A stretch of 5,179 bases of DNA from Oscillospiraceae bacterium (GTDB lineage: Bacteria > Bacillota_A > Clostridia > Oscillospirales > Oscillospiraceae), in NCBI GenBank assembly GCA_017411665.1, contig JAFQPT010000008.1:1-5179 (forward strand), given 5' to 3'. Position numbers and translations under genes: made by a program. This document shows positions 1 to 5,179 of this stretch, one piece after another. The notes under the pieces were generated by a model. It was not told the origin of the DNA and ran no database searches. It saw nothing but the letters and a program-made list of their open reading frames with translations. Position 1 is the first letter of the stretch. Every line of letters starts with the position of its first letter.

Positions 1-1331
1 AGAAAGCCTTCGAACGTCTTGGCGGAAACCGACTTTCTGTGACAGTTGCGGATGCTATGCTGGTCTGGCTGAAGGTCTATTCCTATGAGCAGCTGAAAAT
101 CGAAACGCTGGACGAGCTGATGAAAAGCCTGCAATCTGTATGGCAGGATGTGCGGATGCTCGGCAGAGAGGAACTGATTTCTGTCAGCACGGCACCGGAA
201 AAAACGGAGGATGACAAGGGGTTGTTCGGACGCCTGCGCTCTGCCATATTTACCGGCCATCTGCGAGTTGCGATGTTCAATGAGCACACACCTGAGGTCA
301 GCAACTGGGTCAAGGGTCATGTACAGGGAATCGAGCATGCGCAATCGGTCATGAAGGAAAAGATTTCCGTTCAAATCATCAACGGGGTCGGTACGGGAGA
401 CGGAGCGGTGAAAGCCATGGAGGAGTCAATCCGACAGGGCGTGCAGGTGTTGTTTGCAACAACAGCTCCTTTGATTGGAGCCTGTCGAAAAATTGCAGCA
501 AAATATCCCGAAGTGCGTGTGTTGAATTGCAGCGTATCCATGCCGTATACAGGGGTACGGACCTATTACAGCCGCATTTATGAAGGGAAATTTTTGACCG
601 GCGCCATTGCAGGGGCAATGTCCTCGACGGATACCATCGGATATATCGCCAGCTACCCGATTTTCGGGGTACCTGCGGCCATCAATGCCTTTGCACTCGG
701 GGCGCAGATGACAAATCCACGGGCAAAAATCAAGCTGCTCTGGTCTTGTGTACCCGGTCAGCCGCTGCAGGAACTGGCGGAACATGGTGTGGAATACATT
801 TCCACACTGGATATTCCCTCTGCTGACAGTGTTCGCGGAAAGCGAGGCATGTGCAGAGTGAATGAGGATGGTTCACTGCAGCTGCTGGCTTCTCCGTATT
901 GGGACTGGGGAACATTTTATATCAAGCTGCTGGGCAGCATCATGAACGGCGGATGGGAACTGGCAGGCAAACACAGTCACACAGCGGTGAATTACTGGTG
1001 GGGATTGTCCGGAGGTGTCATTGGTATGAAATATGCACCGCAGCTGCCGGAAGGTATACGGAGTCTGGCACAGATTTTGCAGCGCGGCATAGCGGAAGGC
1101 TCGATCGAACCCTTCCACCGGATGATTCGCAGCAGAGACGGCGTACTGCGCAATGACGGAACTCGAGGGATGTCAGCGGAAGAAATTCTCCGAATGGATT
1201 GGCTGTGTGAGAATGTGGAAGGGGACATTCCCGATTTTGACTGTCTGCTTCCCGAGGCAAAGCCCATCGTGCGGATGCAGGGCATCTATCGGGACAGGAT
1301 TCTGCCGGAACCGGAAGGGGTGCTGCTGTGA
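1..1331 (+). CDS. BMP/PnrA-like substrate-binding-domain protein, 5' end outside window
   Basis: The frame is open to the left edge; the first complete codon is at base 3, so 442 C-terminal residues are visible. A GTG at 39 could be misread as the start, but coding sequence continues upstream (AFERLGGNRLSV) and no ribosome binding site precedes it. Visible residues 1-55 look helical, followed by a polar linker (about 62-75). A BMP-type periplasmic-binding fold begins near residue 86 (LRVAMFNEHT). Family-like stretches are ATTAPLIGACRKIAAKYPEV (about 152-171), EGKFLTGAIAGAM (about 194-206), and SPYWDWG with a following GGW (about 297-318). BMP proteins usually bind nucleosides as lipoproteins of ABC transporters. 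From memory, Clostridia have longer homologues with an extra N-terminal domain and no obvious lipoprotein signal; the visible helical N-part fits these, so the protein may be a cytosolic sensor. That role is inference. The stop overlaps the next gene by four bases. Confidence 0.8.
   Translation, partial: KAFERLGGNRLSVTVADAMLVWLKVYSYEQLKIETLDELMKSLQSVWQDVRMLGREELISVSTAPEKTEDDKGLFGRLRSAIFTGHLRVAMFNEHTPEVSNWVKGHVQGIEHAQSVMKEKISVQIINGVGTGDGAVKAMEESIRQGVQVLFATTAPLIGACRKIAAKYPEVRVLNCSVSMPYTGVRTYYSRIYEGKFLTGAIAGAMSSTDTIGYIASYPIFGVPAAINAFALGAQMTNPRAKIKLLWSCVPGQPLQELAEHGVEYISTLDIPSADSVRGKRGMCRVNEDGSLQLLASPYWDWGTFYIKLLGSIMNGGWELAGKHSHTAVNYWWGLSGGVIGMKYAPQLPEGIRSLAQILQRGIAEGSIEPFHRMIRSRDGVLRNDGTRGMSAEEILRMDWLCENVEGDIPDFDCLLPEAKPIVRMQGIYRDRILPEPEGVLL
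1313..1331 (+). promoter_or_regulatory. Ribosome binding site and four-base stop/start overlap
   Basis: The purine run GGAAGGGG at 1313-1320 lies seven bases before a GTG start at 1328. The start overlaps the upstream TGA stop in the sequence GTGA (1328-1331). This arrangement is typical of translational coupling and decides the start of the phosphoesterase. The first residues, MKLLLIADW, form the beta-strand that opens the phosphoesterase fold, which supports the same start. Confidence 0.75.
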
Positions 1332-1915
1332 AGCTGTTGCTGATTGCCGATTGGGAAAATCCCGCACTCTGGGACTACTATCTGCCCGGGAAGCTGGATG
1401 GAATCGACCTGATCATTTCCTGCGGAGATCTGGATGCGGAGTATCTCAGCTTTCTTGTTACGATGGGAAGAGCGCCTGTACTGTATGTTCATGGCAATCA
1501 TGACGGACGGTATGAGGTGAAGCCGCCGGAGGGCTGTGACTGTATTGAGGATGATCTTGTGGTTGTGAAGGGGCTGCGGATTCTCGGTCTGGGAGGCAGT
1601 ATGCTGTATAGCGGCGGTGCCCATCAATATTCCGAACTGCAAATGACGCTGCGGGTGGCAAAGCTTTCATGGAAGCTGCTGCGCCACAAAGGGGTGGATA
1701 TCGTAGTAACGCATGCACCTGTGCAAGGCTGCGGTGATGGAGCGGACTTGGCTCATCGGGGTTTCCGCTGCTTTCAGACACTCCTTGACCGTGTGCGGCC
1801 CCGATACTGGGTACATGGACACGTACATTTGAACTACGGCAGGAATCCGAGAATCTGCGTGCGGGGCAATACCACCGTTATCAATGCTTACGGCAGTTAT
1901 ATTCTGGAACTGTAA
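1328..1915 (+). CDS. Calcineurin-like metallophosphoesterase, 195 residues
   Basis: A complete small metallophosphoesterase, probably cytosolic, as there is no signal peptide or membrane segment. The motifs occur in family order: D8 in LIADW, GD at 33-34, GNHD at 56-59, a metal-ligand histidine H129 in VVTHAP, and GHVH at 164-167. These residues normally hold a di-metal centre that hydrolyses phosphomono- or diesters. The first motif is atypical: the usual D-x-H reads D8-W9-E10, so the first histidine ligand is absent. Other divergent phosphoesterases share such a change, so activity is not excluded. The length is close to that of the YfcE/MJ0936-type minimal fold. The substrate cannot be told from the sequence. 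The GTG start overlaps the upstream BMP-like gene, so the pair is probably made together, which hints at a nucleotide- or nucleoside-related job (inference). A terminator follows the stop after three bases. Confidence 0.88.
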   Translation: MKLLLIADWENPALWDYYLPGKLDGIDLIISCGDLDAEYLSFLVTMGRAPVLYVHGNHDGRYEVKPPEGCDCIEDDLVVVKGLRILGLGGSMLYSGGAHQYSELQMTLRVAKLSWKLLRHKGVDIVVTHAPVQGCGDGADLAHRGFRCFQTLLDRVRPRYWVHGHVHLNYGRNPRICVRGNTTVINAYGSYILEL

Positions 1916-1918
1916 ATG

Positions 1919-1954
1919 AAAACACCGTACCTCAATCATGAGGTACGGTGTTTT
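1919..1954. terminator. Bidirectional intrinsic terminator between convergent genes
   Basis: A perfect 16-bp inverted repeat has arms at 1919-1934 and 1939-1954 around the four-base loop ATCA. The outer arm ends are AAAA on the left and TTTT on the right, so each strand yields a hairpin followed by a U-rich tail. It sits three bases after the phosphoesterase stop and two bases beyond the stop of the convergent lyase gene. It can therefore terminate both transcripts. Confidence 0.92.
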
Positions 1955-1956
1955 GC

Positions 1957-3162
1957 TTATCGGAATACATGTTTTTTCAGTCTGTCAAACGCTTCCTCCA
2001 CTTGACTGAGGGGCAGTGCCAGATTCATACGGATGTGACAGGGACCGTGGAATTTTCGTCCATCCTGCCAGGCAACGCCGACATCCCAGCCGGCCTTCAA
2101 TAGCGCGTCCAAAGTCCTTCCGTGGGCTTCACACCACTTGGTGCAGTCCAGAAACAGCATATAGGTGCCCTGCGGGCGGGAAACCTCTACACCATCGAAA
2201 TGGGTGCGGATATAGTCACAGGCATATATTACATTGCCGCGGATGACCTCCCGCAGCTCATCCGCCCACTGTCGGCCTTCGTCGGAATAAGCGGCCAGCA
2301 AAGCGTGCATGCTCAGGACGTTCATGGAATTATAGTGAGACAGAGAACCTTCCTTGTCCATGCGGGCCTTCAGTCGTTTGTTGAATATAATGTGATAGCT
2401 GCCCACAAGACCTGCCAGATTGAAGGTCTTGGACGGCGCATAAAATGCGATGGTGCGATTGCGGGCATCGTCACTGACAGACTGTATGGGGATGTGTTTG
2501 TTTCCTTCCAGAATGATGTCAGACCAGATTTCGTCGCTGATGAGATATACATCGTGCTTTTTGCATAGAGCTGCCACAGCCTCCAACTCCCAACGTTCCC
2601 AGACTCTGCCCGTGGGGTTGTGAGGAGAGCAGAAAATCATGGTGTGGATGTTGTGTGTGACGATTTTCTCTTCCATGTCCGCGAAGTCCATGCGCCAGAT
2701 GCCGTTTTCATCGGGAGTGAGAGGAGAGTGAATGATGTTGTAGCCGTTGTTTTTTAAACTGCCCGTAAAGCCTACGTAGGTAGGTGAATGCACAAGTACG
2801 CTGTCGCCTTTGGAGCAGAGAATGTTCATGGCGCTGACCACACCGCCCAGTACCCCGTTTTCATAACCGATGTGCTCTTTTTTCAGTCCGACTACGCCGT
2901 TGCGTTCGGTGTGCCAGTCGATGATGGAAGTGTAGTATTCCTCGGTGGGGGAGAAATAGCCGTAAATGTCATGCTCGGCACGCTTAATCATGGCGGCGGG
3001 AATGGCAGGGCAGGTGGCAAAGCTCATATCTGCCACCCACATGGGGATGATATCCCAGCCCTCCTTGGGTGCTTCGGGAGCACTGCCGCCGCTGCCCAAT
3101 CCATCAACAGCGATGGAGTCACGGCCTGTGCGGTCGATGACGGTTGTGAAATCATATTTCAT
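1957..3162 (-). CDS. MalY/PatB-family PLP enzyme, probable C-S beta-lyase (aminotransferase class I/II)
   Basis: A complete 401-residue cytosolic fold-type I PLP enzyme. Visible landmarks are PMWVADMSFAT (40-50), a family signature; SPTY with Y129, which stacks near the cofactor; SPHNPTG with N182; SDE with D210, which contacts the pyridine nitrogen; APSKTFNLAGL with K245, the PLP Schiff-base lysine; and HIRMN with R378, the substrate-carboxylate arginine. The order and length match MalY/PatB proteins, which cleave cystathionine or cysteine conjugates to pyruvate, ammonia and a thiol; some members act as aminotransferases, so the substrate is open. Residues 20-36 are a Gly/Ser/Pro-rich stretch before the signature, apparently longer than in MalY. 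The ATG start is set by GAGGAG nine bases upstream (3177-3172, minus strand). It diverges from the transporter gene and ends at the shared terminator. Confidence 0.9.
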   Translation of the reverse strand: MKYDFTTVIDRTGRDSIAVDGLGSGGSAPEAPKEGWDIIPMWVADMSFATCPAIPAAMIKRAEHDIYGYFSPTEEYYTSIIDWHTERNGVVGLKKEHIGYENGVLGGVVSAMNILCSKGDSVLVHSPTYVGFTGSLKNNGYNIIHSPLTPDENGIWRMDFADMEEKIVTHNIHTMIFCSPHNPTGRVWERWELEAVAALCKKHDVYLISDEIWSDIILEGNKHIPIQSVSDDARNRTIAFYAPSKTFNLAGLVGSYHIIFNKRLKARMDKEGSLSHYNSMNVLSMHALLAAYSDEGRQWADELREVIRGNVIYACDYIRTHFDGVEVSRPQGTYMLFLDCTKWCEAHGRTLDALLKAGWDVGVAWQDGRKFHGPCHIRMNLALPLSQVEEAFDRLKKHVFR

Positions 3163-3171
3163 GGAAAATCA

Positions 3172-3201
3172 CTCCTCGGAAATCTTTTTTGTATCATAGC
3201 A
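3172..3201 (-). promoter_or_regulatory. Promoter and ribosome binding site for the lyase gene
   Basis: On the minus strand, an extended -10 element TGC-TATGAT lies at 3201-3193, five of six bases matching TATAAT. The -35 region is weak (TGTCCA at 17-bp spacing), as is common with extended -10 promoters. Transcription would begin near 3186, giving a leader of about 25 bases that includes GAGGAG at 3177-3172 ahead of the ATG at 3162. The site is assigned by motif only. Confidence 0.5.
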
Positions 3202-3377
3202 CATTTTACGATATTTGGACAGCGGGATGGAAAAACGAACAGTGTGTATGGGAAAATAGTGAGAATGACGATTTTTAAACTGACTTTTAATGGGAAAACT
3301 ACCGAAATGAAAGGTGTTTCGGTACAAAATTGGTGAATATGTTCAAAAGATTGCGTAAAATCATACATATCTGATAA
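3202..3377. other. Divergent intergenic region without a gene
   Basis: This is the A+T-rich middle of the 294-bp space between the lyase and transporter starts. Open frames here lack ribosome binding sites; the longest, on the minus strand from 3368, would read through the lyase promoter. Two copies of ATGGGAAAA (3248-3256 and 3290-3298) lie 42 bp apart. An inverted repeat occurs at 3300-3324. A secondary promoter-like pair, TTGCGT (3351-3356) and GATAAT (3373-3378) with 16-bp spacing, points toward the transporter. I recognise no riboswitch or T-box. Confidence 0.5.
3300..3324. promoter_or_regulatory. Inverted repeat, possible operator
   Basis: TACCGAAA (3300-3307) and TTTCGGTA (3317-3324) are perfect 8-bp inverted half-sites separated by nine bases. 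The centre-to-centre distance of 17 bp, under two helical turns, would suit a dimeric regulator. The repeat lies about 55 bp upstream of the best -35 of the transporter and about 100 bp upstream of the lyase -10, so it could serve either gene. There is no T-run after it, so it is not a terminator. The regulator is unknown. Confidence 0.35.
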
Positions 3378-3404
3378 TTGACTTCTTTGAAAAAATATTA
3401 TAGT
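3378..3404 (+). promoter_or_regulatory. Candidate promoter for the transporter gene
   Basis: TTGACT (3378-3383) and TATAGT (3399-3404) each match the vegetative sigma factor consensus at five of six bases. The 15-bp spacer is shorter than the ideal 17. The expected start near 3411 gives a leader of about 46 bases. The overlapping pair TTGCGT/GATAAT just upstream is an alternative. Confidence 0.5.
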
Positions 3405-3419
3405 CTAAGTGCATGTTTT

Positions 3420-3450
3420 TGCAAAACTTTTTGGTTTTGCAGAAAGGAGA
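3420..3450 (+). promoter_or_regulatory. Leader hairpin beside a strong ribosome binding site
   Basis: TGCAAAAC (3420-3427) and GTTTTGCA (3434-3441) form a perfect 8-bp stem with a six-base loop. The Shine-Dalgarno sequence AAAGGAGA (3443-3450) follows one base later and lies six bases before ATG 3457. This settles the transporter start; the in-frame ATG at 3409 lies at the predicted transcript end, lacks such a site and would put a non-family extension on the protein. The upstream GTTTT (3415-3419) can also pair with the first arm, so two alternative folds are possible. The hairpin may stabilise the mRNA 5' end or tune initiation. Confidence 0.45.
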
Positions 3451-3456
3451 GTTACA

Positions 3457-4896
3457 ATGGAACAAAAAAGAGATAGTTTTGGAAGTAATCTTGGCTTCCT
3501 GTTTGCTGCAATCGGCTCTGCAGTCGGTCTGGGCAACATCTGGGGTTTCCCCTACAAAATGGGCCGCTCCGGCGGTTTCACCTTCCTGATCGTTTACCTG
3601 CTGCTGGGTATTTTCGTTGGCTTCGTCATTATGATGGGCGAACTTGCTATGGGTCGTAAGACCGGCAAGGGCACCATCGGCGCATACAGCGAACTGTCCA
3701 AGAAGTTCAAGTGGGTAGGCTGGCTGGCAGTATTTGCACCCTTCGTAATCATGAGCTTCTACTCTGTTCTGGGCGCATACTGCATCGAATATCTGGCGCT
3801 GAATCTGTCCAACCTGGCTTTTGCAGGTGCGGAAGTTAAGGCAGGCGCTGACCTGTTTGTAGCAATGCTCACCAACCCCTTCGGTGCGCTGATGTTTACC
3901 ATTCTGTTTATGGTGATCTGCTACCTGATTAACCGCGGCGGCGTTTCCGGCGGCATTGAAAAGTTCAATGAAATCGGTATGCCCGCACTGTTTGTGATGC
4001 TGGTGATCATCATCATTCGTTCTCTGACTCTGGACGGTGCTGTTGAAGGTCTGAAGTTCATGTTCGTTCCCGGTTACGCTGTAGAAGGCGGCTTCATTGA
4101 AGAAGCACCCGGTCTGCTGACTGTTCTGGCAACTGCAGGCGGGCAGATGTTCTTCTCCCTGTCTCTGGCTATGGGCGTTATGATCACCTACGGCTCCTAC
4201 CTGGATAAGAGCCAGAATCTGGTAAAGAACTCCTTGATTATCGTTGTTGCCGACACTATGGTTGCTCTGATGGCAGGTCTGGCAGTTATTCCCGCTGCTG
4301 TTGCTACCTACGGCCCCTCCGCTACTCTGAGCGGTCCTAAGCTGCTGTTCATCACCCTGCAGGACGTATTCCAGTCTATGGGTACTGTCGGTCCTCTGTT
4401 CGGTGTTGTATTCTACCTGCTGGTTCTGGTTGCTGCGATTTCTTCCGCAATTTCTCTGATCGAAGTTGTTGTTACCTTCTTTGCTGACCGTGCAGAAGAA
4501 AAGGGCAAGACTGCAAACCGCGGCAAGATTGTTCTGCTGGTTTGCCTGGCTATCATGGTGGAAGCTGCGATTGTTGCAGTTGACGGTCTGGGCGCAAACG
4601 GCATCTGGGTACCCTTCCAGAACAGCCTGGGCATCGTTGGCGAATTCAACGACTGCTGGCTGGACTTCATGGACTGCCTGTCCGAAGGCATTGCAATGCC
4701 TCTGGGCGCACTGCTGTTCAGCATTATGGTTGGCTGGGAACTCAAGCCCCAGACTCTGCTGGACGAACTGCACATCAGCGGTACCGACAAGCTGGACGGC
4801 TTCTTCAGCTTCTGCATGAAGTTTGTAGTACCCGTTGGTATGCTGCTGATTCTGATTGGCCAGATTGATACCTTCTTCCATCTGGGCATCTTCTAA
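3457..4896 (+). CDS. Sodium-dependent amino-acid transporter, NSS/SLC6 family (LeuT fold)
   Basis: A complete 479-residue inner-membrane protein with about 11 predicted membrane helices, as in bacterial relatives such as Tyt1. It should couple sodium entry to uptake of an amino acid or related amine. Helix 1 carries GSAVGLGN (20-27), which aligns residue for residue with LeuT sodium ligands G20, A22, V23 and N27. Helix 6 has GQMFFSLSL with F233 and S234 at the substrate and Na1 site. Helix 8 has A326, S329 and S330, matching the LeuT Na2 ligands. Helix 3 has Y102, probably equal to LeuT Y108. The extracellular-gate arginine (LeuT R30) is glycine here (NIWGFPY), while its probable partner aspartate (D406) remains. 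The substrate is not determinable. Codons are strongly biased (mostly CTG for leucine; no TTA, CTA or TCA), implying high expression. The gene diverges from the PLP lyase and ends in its own terminator. Confidence 0.92.
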   Translation: MEQKRDSFGSNLGFLFAAIGSAVGLGNIWGFPYKMGRSGGFTFLIVYLLLGIFVGFVIMMGELAMGRKTGKGTIGAYSELSKKFKWVGWLAVFAPFVIMSFYSVLGAYCIEYLALNLSNLAFAGAEVKAGADLFVAMLTNPFGALMFTILFMVICYLINRGGVSGGIEKFNEIGMPALFVMLVIIIIRSLTLDGAVEGLKFMFVPGYAVEGGFIEEAPGLLTVLATAGGQMFFSLSLAMGVMITYGSYLDKSQNLVKNSLIIVVADTMVALMAGLAVIPAAVATYGPSATLSGPKLLFITLQDVFQSMGTVGPLFGVVFYLLVLVAAISSAISLIEVVVTFFADRAEEKGKTANRGKIVLLVCLAIMVEAAIVAVDGLGANGIWVPFQNSLGIVGEFNDCWLDFMDCLSEGIAMPLGALLFSIMVGWELKPQTLLDELHISGTDKLDGFFSFCMKFVVPVGMLLILIGQIDTFFHLGIF

Positions 4897-4916
4897 AAAT
4901 TTATAAAAAATTAATA

Positions 4917-4962
4917 GTTACAAAAAAAGAACACATTGCAAAATGTGTTCTTTTTTTGTAAC
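4917..4962 (+). terminator. Intrinsic terminator of the transporter gene
   Basis: A perfect 21-bp inverted repeat has arms at 4917-4937 and 4942-4962 around the loop GCAA, a GNRA-type tetraloop. The core stem AGAACACATT is followed by seven T residues (4951-4957) in the right arm. The left arm has the matching A run, so the hairpin could also act on the opposite strand. It begins 20 bases after the transporter stop. Confidence 0.92.
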
Positions 4963-5146
4963 ATATAAGCGAGTTATGTTTATATATAAAAAAGAAGCTT
5001 TTTTCTGACGTGGAAGGTGAAAAAATGATTATTTCATGGTTGAGGAAAGCGTTTTAGCCGCACAGATTCGTTGATTTACCGAAATGTTACACAAAAATGA
5101 TTAAGGTTTTTTTCAGTGTGCACACCGAGCGAAAGTGCTTTTAAGG
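4963..5146. other. A+T-rich intergenic region; no clear gene, one tiny ORF with a good RBS
   Basis: No ORF of normal gene length is present. A ten-codon frame at 5025-5057 on the plus strand (MIISWLRKAF) has the strong Shine-Dalgarno-like GGAAGGTGA (5012-5020) five bases or fewer before it. It could be a leader peptide or chance. A weak A6G/CT6 hairpin lies at 4988-5004. A perfect 10-bp palindrome, GTGTGCACAC, lies at 5116-5125. I see no tRNA or known riboswitch. Confidence 0.4.
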
Positions 5147-5175
5147 TTGTAAATCAATATACAGGGTGATAAAAT
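5147..5175 (+). promoter_or_regulatory. Candidate promoter for a gene beyond the right edge
   Basis: TTGTAA (5147-5152) and TAAAAT (5170-5175) are separated by exactly 17 bp. TG at 5167-5168 makes an extended -10 (TGATAAAAT). The -35 matches four of six consensus bases and the -10 five of six. Transcription would start at or just past the end of the window, so the target gene is not visible. The palindrome at 5116-5125 lies just upstream and may be a control site. Confidence 0.5.
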
Positions 5176-5179
5176 AGTG

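Noticed and set aside
39..1331. GTG at 39 as the true start of the BMP-like gene
   Set aside because: The frame continues upstream to the window edge with protein-like sequence, and there is no ribosome binding site before 39.
2788..3336. 182-residue plus-strand frame across the lyase gene
   Set aside because: It is antisense to a well-supported PLP enzyme, has no ribosome binding site and shows no family motif.
3159..3368. 69-residue minus-strand frame upstream of the lyase
   Set aside because: No Shine-Dalgarno sequence precedes its ATG, and it would cover the lyase promoter and ribosome binding site.
3409..3456. ATG at 3409 as the transporter start
   Set aside because: The 16 added residues overlap the leader hairpin and ribosome binding site; ATG 3457 has AAAGGAGA at ideal spacing and starts with a normal family N-terminus.
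3361..4881. 506-residue open frame on the minus strand opposite the transporter
   Set aside because: Its codons lie exactly opposite the transporter's codons, and it stays open because the transporter avoids TTA, CTA and TCA. The product is an implausible Asn/Gln/His-rich sequence, while the plus strand encodes a clear membrane family.
4956..4990. Promoter from TTGTAA in the terminator arm with downstream TATA-rich DNA
   Set aside because: The -10-like matches are at poor spacing (19 or 23 bp) or are poor matches (17 bp), so it looks like chance in A+T-rich sequence.
4988..5004. A6G-AAG-CT6 hairpin as a second terminator
   Set aside because: The stem has a single G-C pair and would be too weak to terminate alone.

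Overview
The window suggests a Gram-positive Clostridia chromosome, most likely an Oscillospiraceae-type gut anaerobe. This rests on the protein families, the strong purine-rich Shine-Dalgarno sites, moderate G+C in the genes, A+T-rich intergenic DNA and compact hairpin terminators. The genus cannot be fixed from the sequence alone. I see no RNA genes, CRISPR array, insertion sequence, phage gene or attachment site.

Layout: (1) Bases 1-1331 (+) hold the 3' part of a gene whose start lies outside the window. It encodes a BMP/PnrA-like substrate-binding domain preceded by a helical segment. (2) Bases 1328-1915 (+) hold a calcineurin-like metallophosphoesterase that overlaps gene 1 by four bases, so the two look like one translationally coupled unit. 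(3) Bases 1919-1954 form a perfect 16-bp hairpin that can terminate both strands. (4) Bases 1957-3162 (-) encode a complete MalY/PatB-type PLP enzyme, probably a carbon-sulfur beta-lyase or aminotransferase. (5) Bases 3163-3456 are a divergent regulatory region with promoter candidates on both strands, an 8-bp inverted repeat and a hairpin beside the transporter's ribosome binding site. (6) Bases 3457-4896 (+) encode a complete 479-residue sodium:neurotransmitter-symporter (NSS, LeuT fold) transporter with codon use typical of high expression. (7) Bases 4917-4962 form a perfect 21-bp terminator hairpin. (8) Bases 4963-5179 hold no clear gene but contain a tiny ORF with a strong ribosome binding site, a palindrome and a good promoter candidate reading out of the window.

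How the genes may work together: the lyase and the transporter diverge from one control region. An amino-acid importer beside a PLP enzyme that cleaves or transaminates amino acids suggests uptake plus breakdown of the same substrate class, possibly sulfur-containing amino acids; this is inference. The BMP-like protein and phosphoesterase form a separate unit that converges on the lyase. Their joint role is unknown, though BMP domains commonly bind nucleosides.

Nothing here is clearly a new system. The points most worth a second look are the missing extracellular-gate arginine in the transporter, the BMP-like/phosphoesterase coupling with a non-canonical first metal motif, and the dyad in the divergent promoter region.
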